The notes under the pieces: generated by a model
The model's input: only the letters and a program-made list of their open reading frames with translations
Database searches by the model: none
What the model was told of the DNA's origin: nothing
Shown: one piece after another, positions 17,791 through 27,570 of the stretch
Position numbering within the stretch: the stretch's first letter is position 1
Layout of the letters: every line of letters starts with the position of its first letter
Translations under genes and position numbers: made by a program
Assembly (NCBI RefSeq): GCF_002849225.1
Contig: NZ_PKMC01000003.1
Span: 186,001-250,000, forward strand
Length of the DNA: 64,000 nucleotides
Source of the DNA: Actinomyces sp. UMB0138
GTDB lineage: Bacteria > Bacillota > Negativicutes > Veillonellales > Veillonellaceae
Direction of reading: 5' to 3'

Positions 17791-19737
17791 TCAGAGCCTG
17801 GTTCCGAACACAGCGACAAGCGCGAGCAGCACACCGAAGGCGATGTAAGCCGCGTAAGAGCGGATGTGGCCGTTTTGGATTCTGCGGATGAAATTGCCAA
17901 GCCCGAGCGAGCCCTTGCCGAGTCCGCCCACGATGCCGTCGATGCCACCCTTGTCGGCAAGAGTGACGCCCTTGGTGAGGGCGATGCCCGGGTGCATGAA
18001 CAGCGATTCGTTGATCGAGTCTTGGTACAGATCGTTGCGGGCAGCCACCACCATCGGGTTGGCGGCCGGAGCAATCTTGGGAACGGAGTTGCGCCCGTAC
18101 CTGACCCAGGCCAGAACAGCTCCGATTAGTACTACTGCCAGTGTGCAGATGGTAATTGCCAGCGCCGGAATTACCGGTTCACCGTGCGCGTGGTGCCCGG
18201 TAACCGGTTCCAGCCACTTGGCGAAGAATCCGGTCGGAGCAACCGCTATACCAAATCCGATTGCGAAAATTGCCAGGATGATCATCGGCACAGTCATGAG
18301 CGGACCGGATTCGTGCGGGTGCACCTGGCCACCGTCGTTGACGGTAGTCCACCGGGCCTTGCCGTGGAATGTCATGAAGAACAGCCTGGACATGTAGAAG
18401 GCGGTGATTCCCGCGCCAATCAACGCAATGAGGCCGAAGATCCAGGCGCCAGTGGTGCCGAATGCTTCCGGCACGAAGGCGGATTCGATAATCGGATCCT
18501 TGGTGAAGAAACCGGTGAATGGCGGGATGCCGAGGATCGCCAGCCACCCCATCATGAAGGTCAGCCAGGTTACCTTCATGACCTTAGACAGGGCACCAAA
18601 GCGCCTCATGTTCACCTGTTCGTTCATTGCGTGCATGATCGAGCCGGCTCCCAGGAACATCAGCGCCTTGAAGAAGCCGTGACCAACCAGGTGCAAGATT
18701 GCGAAGGCCCAGCCAATCGGGCCGAGCCCGGCGGCCAGCATCATGTAACCGATCTGGGACATGGTAGATGCGGCCAGCACCTTCTTCATGTCGTCCTTGG
18801 CACAACCGACGATGGCGCCGAACAGCAACGTGATTGCCCCGACGATTGCCACCAGCAGCTGCGCTGTAGGAGCTGCAGAGTAAATACCGCCCGAGCGTAC
18901 CATCAGGTAGACGCCCGCGGTCACCATGGTGGCGGCGTGGATCAGTGCAGACACCGGTGTCGGACCGGCCATTGCGTCGCCAAGCCATGCTTGCAACGGG
19001 AACTGCGCGGATTTACCACAGGCAGCTACCAATAGGAAGATTCCGATAATGGTTGCCCAGTGCCGCCCCATCGAGCCGTCGGCCGCAGCCCCCAGCACGT
19101 CGGAGTAGGCAAAGGAGTTGGTTACCTTGAACATCGCCATCATTGCCAGCAGCAGGCCCATGTCGCCAACACGGTTCATGACGAATGCCTTCTTCGCAGC
19201 AGTGGCGTTTTCCGGCACGTGGTTCCAGAAGCCGATCAGCAAGTAGGAGGCAAGGCCTACGCCTTCCCAACCGAAGAACAGCAGCAGGTAGGAATCGGCC
19301 AGCACCAGGGTGAGCATGGCCGCGATGAAGAAGTTCAAGTAGGCGAAGAACCGGCGCCTGTCAGCATCGTGTTCCATGTACGCCACTGCGTAGACATGGA
19401 TAAGCGAGCCGACGAAAGTCACCAGCATTACGAAGGTCATCGAGAGCGGATCGAGAAGCAGTCCCAGATCGATCGCGTGGTCGGAGCCGAGGCCCGCCCA
19501 TTCAAACAGGTGCGTGCGCAACGCCCTCGAACCAGGTTCCATGCCGTACAGCTGCAAGATGACGAGCAATCCGACGACGAAAGAAGCCCAGGAGGCAACT
19601 ACGCCAATCCAGTGCCCCCAGCGGTCGCTTGCCCGTCCTAGGAGCAGCAGGACTCCGGCGCTCACTAGCGGGAGCGCGATCATCAGCCACGCGTAGGCGG
19701 CCGCACCGGTGGCTACCCCAGGTGCCATAGCATTCAT
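17791..19737 (-). CDS. nuoL: NADH-quinone oxidoreductase subunit L
   Basis: A 648-residue distal proton pump of complex I with about 16 membrane helices and the long lateral helix near the C terminus. Motifs include FFGWEGVGLASYLLIGFW, KSAQFPLQAWLGDAMAGPTPVSALIHAATMV (read in parts) and AASTMSQIGYMMLA. ATG 19737 has AGGAGG eight bases upstream; a second ATG four codons... in fact at residue 4 (19728) is a less likely start. nuoK lies 13 bases upstream. Confidence 0.97.
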   Translation of the reverse strand: MNAMAPGVATGAAAYAWLMIALPLVSAGVLLLLGRASDRWGHWIGVVASWASFVVGLLVILQLYGMEPGSRALRTHLFEWAGLGSDHAIDLGLLLDPLSMTFVMLVTFVGSLIHVYAVAYMEHDADRRRFFAYLNFFIAAMLTLVLADSYLLLFFGWEGVGLASYLLIGFWNHVPENATAAKKAFVMNRVGDMGLLLAMMAMFKVTNSFAYSDVLGAAADGSMGRHWATIIGIFLLVAACGKSAQFPLQAWLGDAMAGPTPVSALIHAATMVTAGVYLMVRSGGIYSAAPTAQLLVAIVGAITLLFGAIVGCAKDDMKKVLAASTMSQIGYMMLAAGLGPIGWAFAILHLVGHGFFKALMFLGAGSIMHAMNEQVNMRRFGALSKVMKVTWLTFMMGWLAILGIPPFTGFFTKDPIIESAFVPEAFGTTGAWIFGLIALIGAGITAFYMSRLFFMTFHGKARWTTVNDGGQVHPHESGPLMTVPMIILAIFAIGFGIAVAPTGFFAKWLEPVTGHHAHGEPVIPALAITICTLAVVLIGAVLAWVRYGRNSVPKIAPAANPMVVAARNDLYQDSINESLFMHPGIALTKGVTLADKGGIDGIVGGLGKGSLGLGNFIRRIQNGHIRSYAAYIAFGVLLALVAVFGTRL

Positions 19738-19750
19738 TTGAGCTAGCCTC

Positions 19751-20050
19751 CTAGTTCTTCATCAAGTTCAGCGCATCAACGGAAGTGGTGCGCCTGGTCT
19801 TGAAGATCGATACGACAATGGACAACCCGACCACTACTTCGGCAGCAGCAACAACCATCACGAAGAACGCCATTGTCTGGCCTTCGATGTTGTTGTGCAT
19901 GCGCGCAAAAGTGACGAGCATAAGATTCACCGAATTGAGCATCAGTTCGACCCCCATGAGGGCGATCAGTGCGGTGCGTCGAGTAAGCACGGTGACAGCG
20001 CCAATGGCAAATAGGACTATCGCCAGGACGATGTAGTTGGTGAGACTCAC
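19751..20050 (-). CDS. nuoK: NADH-quinone oxidoreductase subunit K
   Basis: A 99-residue three-helix membrane subunit. The two buried glutamates of the family are seen in [13 protein letters not shown] and in [13 protein letters not shown]. The GTG start at 20050 overlaps the nuoJ stop (GTGA). It links the quinone site to the proton-pumping arm. Length is the family norm. Confidence 0.97.
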   Translation of the reverse strand: MSLTNYIVLAIVLFAIGAVTVLTRRTALIALMGVELMLNSVNLMLVTFARMHNNIEGQTMAFFVMVVAAAEVVVGLSIVVSIFKTRRTTSVDALNLMKN

Positions 20051-21018
20051 TTGTCTTCACCTTCCTTTCCCTCGACGGTTTGCGAGTGGGCCTTTTCGAC
20101 CTCGCGCTTACCGGGCTGCATAAGACCTGTGGGAGCTGACTGCCCAGGCATCCCCCAGGCTCCAGAGCGACCCACGGCCTGAGTGGCTTCGCGTCCGTGC
20201 AGACCCTTTGCCTTGTCGCCGTGCCGCTGTTCGCGCAGCGCGGTCGAGGCGGAAGGTTCAACAGTTGAAAGGGTCCTAGCTTCCCCACGGGCACGCAGCA
20301 CGCGCGATACCGACGCCTCAATGGGCTCGCCGGTTTCACCGGAGATCGCAGGTACGTCCACCGCGTTAGTGGAGGCGTAAACGCCAGGCGCGGGCAACTG
20401 ACCGATGTGGGTGCCGCGGGTACGCCATGCGTTCCAGCGTGCTGCCAACGTGTGCCGCTGGTCTGCCTTGGGAGCCAGTCGATCTGCGTGGTTCAGCAAC
20501 ATCGAACCAACCACCGCGGTAATCAGCAGCACGTCGGCGAGTACCAACGTGTGAGTGTGCTGGGTAAAGATTGAGATGCCAACCGCGACCGGATTATCGG
20601 CTCCGTTAGCATCGGCAAGATGGCCCACCGCCGGAAGTTTCGAGGCGACGATCGCGCAAGTGAGTAGCGCAATTAGGACTGCACCGGCCAAGTATGCGAA
20701 CCACCTCAATGAAGCCGTAGACTTTCGGTAGTTATCGGAGGCCGACACGCCCACCATCATGACCACGAACAAGATCATCATCATGATTGCGCCCGTGTAG
20801 ACAACTACTTGGACGACACCCAGGAAGAGTCCGCCCTGCTCGATGTAGAGCAAAGCCAGAATCAGCATTGCTGCCACCATACAAATTGCCGAGTGGACTG
20901 CCTTGCGACATAGGGCCACCCCTAGGGCCGCAAGCACCAGCAGTGGTGCAGCAACCCAAAACATCACCGTCTCGCCGGTGCTGATGGACTGCGCCGCTAG
21001 CGGTAAGAGCGTGTTCAC
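20047..21018 (-). CDS. nuoJ: NADH-quinone oxidoreductase subunit J with long C-terminal tail
   Basis: A 323-residue subunit. The first 165 residues carry five membrane helices, including [20 protein letters not shown], the conserved helix 3 of the family. The remaining 150 or so residues are polar and probably cytoplasmic; [13 protein letters not shown] in this tail recurs in actinobacterial NuoJ as I recall it. The GTG start overlaps the nuoI stop, with GGAGGAAG upstream. Confidence 0.95.
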   Translation of the reverse strand: MNTLLPLAAQSISTGETVMFWVAAPLLVLAALGVALCRKAVHSAICMVAAMLILALLYIEQGGLFLGVVQVVVYTGAIMMMILFVVMMVGVSASDNYRKSTASLRWFAYLAGAVLIALLTCAIVASKLPAVGHLADANGADNPVAVGISIFTQHTHTLVLADVLLITAVVGSMLLNHADRLAPKADQRHTLAARWNAWRTRGTHIGQLPAPGVYASTNAVDVPAISGETGEPIEASVSRVLRARGEARTLSTVEPSASTALREQRHGDKAKGLHGREATQAVGRSGAWGMPGQSAPTGLMQPGKREVEKAHSQTVEGKEGEDK

Positions 21019-21680
21019 AGTGCTTCCTCCTTTACCGCCTTAGCAGTCTTGAGTGTGGGATCGTCAGGGCGCTTCTGCTCTACCCACTGGATCTGTGCCT
21101 GAGTCGGACCGGAGACGGCTCCCTTGTAGTAGTCCGAGTCGGTAGTACCTTCGACCATCGGGTGCGGAGCAGCGAGCATGCCTTCCTGCATCGGAGCCAG
21201 CAGCTGATCCTTTTCGTAGATCAACCGATCGCGGTGCTGTTCTGCCAGCTCGAAGTCATTACTCATGGTGAGTGCTCGAGTGGGGCATGCCTCTATGCAG
21301 TAGCCGCAGAAAATGCACCTGAGGTAGTTCACCTGGTAAACGCGCCCATAGCGTTCCCCGGGCGAATACTGCGCGTCGGGCCGGTTTACCGCGGCTTCGA
21401 CCAAGATGGCGTCGGCTGGGCATGCCCATGCACACAATTCACAACCGATGCACTTTTCTAGGCCGTCGGCATACCTATTTAGGCGGTGCCTGCCGTGGAA
21501 ACGAGGTTGCACATAAGGTCCCTCGAATGGGTACTGTTCCGTTACCGTGGGGCGGAAGAACGAGGAGATGGTTACTCCGAATCCTGCCCATGGCGAAAAC
21601 AGCTTCCCTAGTGGGCCCTTAGGATCATGCTCGTAACGCATGTCCTCGCGGGTTGGATTTCGTTTACTCACTGGGTTCAT
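21015..21680 (-). CDS. nuoI: NADH-quinone oxidoreductase subunit I
   Basis: A 221-residue ferredoxin-like subunit holding clusters N6a and N6b. The two four-cysteine motifs are [12 protein letters not shown] and [12 protein letters not shown]. It passes electrons from NuoG to NuoB. I chose ATG 21680 (MNPVSKRN), which has GGGAAGGAAG before it, over the TTG at 21701; it overlaps the nuoH stop by 17 bases. The C terminus (about 50 residues) is longer than in E. coli, as is usual in actinobacteria. Confidence 0.96.
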   Translation of the reverse strand: MNPVSKRNPTREDMRYEHDPKGPLGKLFSPWAGFGVTISSFFRPTVTEQYPFEGPYVQPRFHGRHRLNRYADGLEKCIGCELCAWACPADAILVEAAVNRPDAQYSPGERYGRVYQVNYLRCIFCGYCIEACPTRALTMSNDFELAEQHRDRLIYEKDQLLAPMQEGMLAAPHPMVEGTTDSDYYKGAVSGPTQAQIQWVEQKRPDDPTLKTAKAVKEEAL

Positions 21681-22986
21681 CTTCCTTCCCTGCGGTAGCA
21701 AGGGCTACTTCTGCGCGACCGGCACGCGGGCTGACAGGCATTTGTTGGCCTAGGCGCGGCGGCACCGGATAGCCTCCTGCCATCGGATCAAATGGCTTCT
21801 CGGGACCGGTATCCGCCCTCTTTTCGCGCCCGGTAAATCCGATGATGACCAGCGCGATCAGGAATATTACGGCGATACCGATGAGCAGCTGGGTAAGGGT
21901 GACGTTCGCGTACAAGCTGATTCCGCGCATCAGCGCCACGATTACTAGCCAACCAAGCGAAATGGGCAGAAGCACCTTCCAACCCAGATTCATCAGCTGG
22001 TCGTAGCGCACACGCACCAAAGTTGCGCGAACCCAAATGATGCAGAAGGCCACGGCCCACATCTTGGTGATGAACCAGATCATTGGGAAGAAGCCGGTGT
22101 TTAGTACGCCGCCAAGAATGTGGTCGCCGAACGGGAATCGCCAACCGCCCAGGAACAGGGTGGTAAACACGCACGAGACGTTGAACATATTGATGTATTC
22201 GGCCAGGTAGTACCAGGCGAACTTCATCGAGGAATATTCCGTTTCGTGGCCGGCTACCAGCTCGCCCTCACATTCGGGAAGGTCGAACGGCAGACGGTTG
22301 ATCTCGGCAACCGAGGAGATGAAATAGATGCATGCTGCCGGAATGAGGGCGAAGATCCACCACACTGGCGATTGGGCCGCCACGATCTGCGAGGTGCGCA
22401 TGGAACCAGAGACGATGAATACCGTCACCATCGCCATGCCCATGCCTAGTTCGTAGCTGATGACCTGAGCCGACGAACGCATTGCGCCTAGCAGTGGCAG
22501 GGTGCCCTTAGAAGACCAGCCGCCCAGAATAATGCCGTACACCCCCAATGAGGCAATGGCCAGAATGTAAAGGCCGCCGATCGACGGATCCATCAGCTGC
22601 AACGGAGTGGAGTGGCCAAGAATATTCACGTTGGGGCCGAACGGGATTACCGCTAGCACCATGAAGGCGCTAAATGCCGCAACCAACGGACCAACCAGAT
22701 ACAGGATTCGATCCACGCCCTGCTTATTGAAGTCTTCCTTGACTAGCAGTTTCACCGCGTCTGCCACTGCCTGGAGCAAGCCCAGCGGACCGTGGACGTT
22801 TGGGCCAGGACGAGTCTGCATGCGAGCAAGACCACGCCTTTCCACCCACAGCGCCATAATGACTGTGATCAGCAAGAACACAATGATGAAGACCGCTTTG
22901 ATAAGAGTCAGCCACCATGTCTCTTGGCTAAAATCTGCCGGCTGGACCTCATGGCCTGCCGTCGAGAACATTGTTAGAGCGTTCAC
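21664..22986 (-). CDS. nuoH: NADH-quinone oxidoreductase subunit H
   Basis: A 440-residue membrane subunit forming much of the quinone-binding chamber. Conserved parts are [19 protein letters not shown], the loop [18 protein letters not shown] and [25 protein letters not shown]. About eight membrane helices and a polar C-terminal tail of about 50 residues. The GTG start overlaps the nuoG stop and has GGAGGTGA upstream. Confidence 0.97.
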   Translation of the reverse strand: MNALTMFSTAGHEVQPADFSQETWWLTLIKAVFIIVFLLITVIMALWVERRGLARMQTRPGPNVHGPLGLLQAVADAVKLLVKEDFNKQGVDRILYLVGPLVAAFSAFMVLAVIPFGPNVNILGHSTPLQLMDPSIGGLYILAIASLGVYGIILGGWSSKGTLPLLGAMRSSAQVISYELGMGMAMVTVFIVSGSMRTSQIVAAQSPVWWIFALIPAACIYFISSVAEINRLPFDLPECEGELVAGHETEYSSMKFAWYYLAEYINMFNVSCVFTTLFLGGWRFPFGDHILGGVLNTGFFPMIWFITKMWAVAFCIIWVRATLVRVRYDQLMNLGWKVLLPISLGWLVIVALMRGISLYANVTLTQLLIGIAVIFLIALVIIGFTGREKRADTGPEKPFDPMAGGYPVPPRLGQQMPVSPRAGRAEVALATAGKEDEPSE

Positions 22987-25547
22987 CGGGTCACCTCCGA
23001 GGCAGTAACGCTTACTACAGCGCCGCTTCCGACGCCTAAGGTTTCGTATACGTGGGAGCGGTCAGAGCACTGCGGCAACCAGACCACGCGATCAACCATG
23101 TCGCACACGTGCGCTGGCAGGGTGATGGTTCCCGCTTCGGTAGAGATGTCTACCCGTGCGCCCTCGGCAATGCCGAACGACTTCGGTACCCATGCCACAG
23201 AGCGGCGGGCGCTTCCTGCCAAGGCAGGGTTGCCGGTTAGCAGCACACCGTGGTCGAGCAGCGGCTTGTGCGTTGCCAGCACGGCCTGACCAGCACCGGG
23301 AGCCGCCAGCGCCGCTGGCGCCTGATGCGGGCGCAGCGCCCTCTTGCCTTCCCAGTTCATCAACTGGTTAGCTTCGGCGTGCACGTCGCGCAGGGAAGCA
23401 AAAGCAATTGGCCGTTCCAGCTCGGTGGCCAACTGGTCTAGCACTTCCCTATCGCTCATCGCAGGGGTGGACAGTGCCTGTCCGAACGGCCGCAGTCGAC
23501 CTTCCCAGTTGATGAACGTGCCAGCCTTCTCGGCAACCGGTGCCACGGGCAAAACCACGTCGGCAATCTGGGTAACAGGAGTCTGCAGCACCTCGAGGCT
23601 TACGACGAAGCCGGCATTCTTGATGGCTGCCAAAGCATCGCCGGGCAGGTCGCGGGTATCTACCCCGCCCACTACGAGGGCGTCGACCTCGCCGGTCGAT
23701 GCGCCCTGCAAGATTCCGGCCAAATCAAGGCCTTCACCTGCCGGTACCTCATCCCACAGCTGCTCTAGCGAAGCGCGCGCTGCCGGATCGGCGACTGCGC
23801 GTCCGAAGGGAAGCATCGAAGGCACGAGTCCAGCCTCCAAAGCGCCCCTTTCCCCGGCTCGGCGAGGTACCCACGCAAGCTTTGCGCCGGTACGTTCGGC
23901 CAATTTGACGGTTTCGGTTAGCAATCCGGGAACCTGGGCGGCGCGTTCGCCTACGAAGATGACGCCATTAGTAAGACCTTCCGCGATATGCGACTGGTCA
24001 CCTTCCGCGTCCTTCTGTATAGAAGCAAGCACTTCCGGTTCCGTGCCAGGAGCGGCAGGAACGTGCACAGCCCCCATCTTGGCCGAGCCATTGGTAAAGA
24101 TCGGCGCCACGGTTGCGACCTTCAGTCCCTTGCGGGATGCCTTGCGCAAGCGCAGGAACAAGGTGGCGCACTCATCTTCGGGCTCCAGCCCTACAAGAAG
24201 CACCTGTTCGGACTTGTCGATGTCGGCGTAAGTTACGTCCAGGCCGCTGCCCGCAATGCTGGAAGCCAAGAATGCTTCTTCTTCGGCCCCGGTAGTGCGG
24301 AATCGGGCATCAACGTTGTTAGTGCGCAGTGCGACGCGGGCGAATTTGCTCCACGCGAAGGCATCCTCGAAGGTCAGGCGGCCACCTGGCAGCAATGCCG
24401 GGTTCTTTGCCTTAGCCAAACCTTGGGCGGCCCTGTCGAAAGCATCTGCCCACGAGGTCGGAACTAGCTTTCCGTCCTCGCGCACTAGCGGCATGGACAG
24501 GCGGTTCTCGCCAAACTGCCACTGGTAGGCAAAACGGTCCTTGTCAGAAATCCATTCCTCGTTTACGTCCATATCGCGCCCCGCCAAGCGGCGGACGATG
24601 TTGCCGCGCCTTACGTCGTTGCGGATGACCGCACCGGAAGCGTCGTGCTCGGTAACAGCTGGCGTGGAAACCAGGTCGAAGGGGCGAGCCCTGAACCGGT
24701 AGGTGGCAGAAGTCAGCGCACCCACCGGGCAAATCTGGATGACGTTGCCGGCGAAGTAACTAGAGAAACGGCGACCCGACTGATCTTCGTCAGCCGGTAC
24801 GATCTGACCCGTGTGGAAGCCCTGGGCGGCACCAGCCTGCCCGCTAGGACCAGAAATCTTGGAAGCATTCGCAGCAGTGGAACCACAGCAATCCTCGGAA
24901 GCGATGCCGAGGCTCTTGGTATCAAAGCGGCCGATCTGCTCCCCCATGAACACATGGTGATCGCGCGGGGAGGAACCGCCGCCGCGCCCCTGCAAGTCAA
25001 TAAACGGGTCGCCCGCAATCTGCTTCTGGAACCGGACGCAGCGCTGGCACAGAATACAGCGGTCGCGGTCTAGCAACACAGTAGACGACAGCGACACCGG
25101 CTTGGGGAAGGTTCGCTTAGCTTCGCCGAAACGCGATTCTCCTTGCCCATGCGACATTGCCTGGTTCTGCAATGGGCACTCGCCGCCCTTATCGCAGATT
25201 GGACAGTCCAAGGGGTGGTTGATCAGCAGGAACTCCATAATTCCGTGCTGGGCCTTCTTGGCCACGTCAGAAGTGCGCTGGGTGAAAACCTCCATTTTTG
25301 GAGCCACCGTCATGGTGCAAGCCGGCTGCGGCTTAGGCATCTTTGAAACTTCGCCAGACCGGTTCGGCATTGCCACCTCTACAAGACACTGCCGGCAGGC
25401 ACCAGCCGGGTCTAGCAGCGGATGGTCACAGAAACGAGGAATGTGAATCCCAAGTTTTTCAGCAGCCCTGATAATCAGCGTCCCCTTGGGGACTTCGACG
25501 CTCTGCCCGTCGATCTGGATAGTGATCAACTCGCTCGCTTCACTCAT
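22983..25547 (-). CDS. nuoG: NADH-quinone oxidoreductase subunit G lacking the N7 cluster ligands
   Basis: An 854-residue iron-sulfur subunit. The N-terminal 2Fe-2S site (CDHPLLDPAGACRQC), the His-Cys 4Fe-4S site (HPLDCPICDKGGECPLQ) and the third site (CILCQRC with ICPVGALTS) are intact. The optional N7 site, with spacing C-x2-C-x3-C-x27-C, is present as a frame but the ligands read Thr299, Asp302, Ala306 and Ser334. A segment of about 55 residues, containing DCCGS, is inserted between DLQGRG and FSSYFAGN. The C-terminal molybdopterin-like domain follows. ATG 25547 overlaps the nuoF stop. Main electron transfer should not need N7. Confidence 0.95.
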   Translation of the reverse strand: MSEASELITIQIDGQSVEVPKGTLIIRAAEKLGIHIPRFCDHPLLDPAGACRQCLVEVAMPNRSGEVSKMPKPQPACTMTVAPKMEVFTQRTSDVAKKAQHGIMEFLLINHPLDCPICDKGGECPLQNQAMSHGQGESRFGEAKRTFPKPVSLSSTVLLDRDRCILCQRCVRFQKQIAGDPFIDLQGRGGGSSPRDHHVFMGEQIGRFDTKSLGIASEDCCGSTAANASKISGPSGQAGAAQGFHTGQIVPADEDQSGRRFSSYFAGNVIQICPVGALTSATYRFRARPFDLVSTPAVTEHDASGAVIRNDVRRGNIVRRLAGRDMDVNEEWISDKDRFAYQWQFGENRLSMPLVREDGKLVPTSWADAFDRAAQGLAKAKNPALLPGGRLTFEDAFAWSKFARVALRTNNVDARFRTTGAEEEAFLASSIAGSGLDVTYADIDKSEQVLLVGLEPEDECATLFLRLRKASRKGLKVATVAPIFTNGSAKMGAVHVPAAPGTEPEVLASIQKDAEGDQSHIAEGLTNGVIFVGERAAQVPGLLTETVKLAERTGAKLAWVPRRAGERGALEAGLVPSMLPFGRAVADPAARASLEQLWDEVPAGEGLDLAGILQGASTGEVDALVVGGVDTRDLPGDALAAIKNAGFVVSLEVLQTPVTQIADVVLPVAPVAEKAGTFINWEGRLRPFGQALSTPAMSDREVLDQLATELERPIAFASLRDVHAEANQLMNWEGKRALRPHQAPAALAAPGAGQAVLATHKPLLDHGVLLTGNPALAGSARRSVAWVPKSFGIAEGARVDISTEAGTITLPAHVCDMVDRVVWLPQCSDRSHVYETLGVGSGAVVSVTASEVTR

Positions 25548-26842
25548 CGGGCGCCTCCTTCACTGAACTTGGTGGATGCTTCGTAGGGGAAAAGCTCCCA
25601 GGCGGGAGTGCGGTAGCCGGCCTCGAATTCTTCCCGGAAGTACTTGAGGGACTTCGGGATTGGGGTAGCGGCCGCATCACCGAGGGCGCAGAAAGACCTA
25701 CCGCCGATGTTTGAACAGATGTCTTCCATCAGCTCGATATCGCCGGGGCGCCCCTTGCCTTCCAACAGGCGGTGCATAATCTGCTTCAGCCAGTAAGTGC
25801 CCTCGCGACACGGCGTGCACTTACCGCAAGATTCATGCTGGTAGAAATCGATCCACTGCGCGATTACGCGAACCACAGATACCGTCTCGTCAAAGACCTG
25901 AATTGCACGGGTTGCCAGCATCGAACCAGCAGCCGCCACATCTTGGTAGGTCAACGGCACGTCTAGCTGTTCAGGCGTGAAAATTGGAGCCGAAGAACCG
26001 CCAACGGCCCAGAACTTCAGTTCGTGGCCCTCGCGTACTCCCCCGCACATCTCTAGCATCTCGCGCATGGTGATACCCAGCGGAGCCTCAAACTGGCCCG
26101 GGTTCTTCACGTGCCCGGAGATCGAGAAGATGCCATGCCCACGGGACTTTTCGGTGCCCATGCAGGCGTACCAGTCAACCGAGTTCTTGAAGACGCCGGG
26201 AACCTGCGAGATGGTCTCGACATTGTTCACCACAGTCGGGCGCGAGTAGAGGCCCGAAACGGCCGGGAAGGGCGGCTTCAGCCTTGGGTGACCGCGTCTT
26301 CCTTCCAAAGAATCCAACAGCGCAGTTTCCTCGCCGCAGATGTAAGCGCCCGCACCGGCGTGCGCCACGATCTTCAGCTCCCCAAGAATGCCGGCAGCTT
26401 CAGCCTCGGCAATCGCCGACAGGATGCGCCGGTACACATGGGCTACCTCGCCACGCAAGTACAAGAAGGCCTGCTTACACCCAATAGCATGGGAAGTAAT
26501 GGCCATGCCCTCTACCAGACAGTGCGGATTGGCCATGATCTGCGGCATGTCCTTGCAAGTGCCCGGCTCCGATTCGTCGCCGTTTACTACTAGGTACCGC
26601 GGGCCGCCGTCGTCAGGAGGCAAGAAGGACCACTTCATGCCCGCCGGGAAGCCTGCGCCGCCACGGCCGGCCAGACCGGAGGACTTTACCGCGCTCACCA
26701 CGTCCTCGGGCTTCATTGTCCGGGCCTTCTTCAGCCCCTCATAACCCCCGTGAGCCAGGTAGTGCTCAAGGGTCCACGACCGGTCCTCGCCCCAATGTTC
26801 GGTGAGGATAGGCGTCAGAGTGTCAGTGGTTATGCCGTTCAC
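25544..26842 (-). CDS. nuoF: NADH-quinone oxidoreductase subunit F
   Basis: A 432-residue NADH-binding flavoprotein. The NADH site is GLAGRGGAGFPAGMKW, the FMN site lies around VVNGDESEPGTCKD and GAGAYICGEETALL, and the N3 cluster is ESCGKCTPCREG plus a later Cys in RSFCALG. It accepts hydride from NADH and feeds NuoE and NuoG. The start overlaps the nuoE stop (ATGA). Confidence 0.97.
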   Translation of the reverse strand: MNGITTDTLTPILTEHWGEDRSWTLEHYLAHGGYEGLKKARTMKPEDVVSAVKSSGLAGRGGAGFPAGMKWSFLPPDDGGPRYLVVNGDESEPGTCKDMPQIMANPHCLVEGMAITSHAIGCKQAFLYLRGEVAHVYRRILSAIAEAEAAGILGELKIVAHAGAGAYICGEETALLDSLEGRRGHPRLKPPFPAVSGLYSRPTVVNNVETISQVPGVFKNSVDWYACMGTEKSRGHGIFSISGHVKNPGQFEAPLGITMREMLEMCGGVREGHELKFWAVGGSSAPIFTPEQLDVPLTYQDVAAAGSMLATRAIQVFDETVSVVRVIAQWIDFYQHESCGKCTPCREGTYWLKQIMHRLLEGKGRPGDIELMEDICSNIGGRSFCALGDAAATPIPKSLKYFREEFEAGYRTPAWELFPYEASTKFSEGGAR

Positions 26843-27570
26843 TTGTCCTCTTCCCCTTCTTTTTCAGCCTTGGCTCGCTCCGCCTCAGCAGCGGCAATTG
26901 CCTGCTGATTGTCCGGCGCCTTCCAGCCCTTCTGCCGGGCAATGCGAAGGCCCAACGTGGAAGGTTCCCCAGCCGAAGGACCTTCGTGCTGGTGGCCATC
27001 CAAGAACCCCGCCAACAGGTGTTCGTTCTCTTTGAAAGTCGGGCACACCTCCGGGCCGCGAGTGGGATGAAGCGGTCGATCTGCCTTGATGTCTTCAACC
27101 AGGTCCAATGCGGACTGCGGTGTCTGGTTGTCGAAGAACTCCCAATTGACCATGACCACCGGAGCATAATCGCAAGCAGCATTACACTCGATTGCTTCCA
27201 ACGTGATCTTTCCATCTTCAGTAGTCTCGTCAGTGCCGATTCCCAGCTGCGACGAGACCGCCTCGTAAATGGCATCCCCGCCCAGCACCGCGCACAGAGC
27301 GTTAGTGCAAATGCCAACGTTATATTTGCCGGCAGGGTGACGCTTGAACTGCGTGTAGAAGGTGGCAACCGCCGAAACCTCGCTGCGCGAGAGCTCTAGC
27401 ATCTGCGCGCAAAAAGCAATGCCATCGGCACTAACAAACCCGTCCTCGGACTGAACCAAGTGCAGCATCGGGATCAACGCCGACTGCTGGTGCCCCTTTG
27501 GGTAACGGTCCATGATCTGCTGGGCCTCACGCCGCAGCCTTTCTTCGACCTCGGATGAATACTTACTCAT
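26839..27570 (-). CDS. nuoE: NADH-quinone oxidoreductase subunit E
   Basis: A 243-residue thioredoxin-like subunit with the N1a 2Fe-2S site: CTNALC and ECNAACDYAP supply the four cysteines. The C-terminal 80 residues, rich in Ala, Lys and Glu, extend past the E. coli length. The ATG shares one base with the nuoD stop. Confidence 0.96.
   Translation of the reverse strand: MSKYSSEVEERLRREAQQIMDRYPKGHQQSALIPMLHLVQSEDGFVSADGIAFCAQMLELSRSEVSAVATFYTQFKRHPAGKYNVGICTNALCAVLGGDAIYEAVSSQLGIGTDETTEDGKITLEAIECNAACDYAPVVMVNWEFFDNQTPQSALDLVEDIKADRPLHPTRGPEVCPTFKENEHLLAGFLDGHQHEGPSAGEPSTLGLRIARQKGWKAPDNQQAIAAAEAERAKAEKEGEEDK

Noticed and set aside
18184..19035. 283-codon open frame opposite nuoL
   Set aside because: Its translation is a low-complexity, His/Arg/Glu-rich shadow; nuoL is certain.
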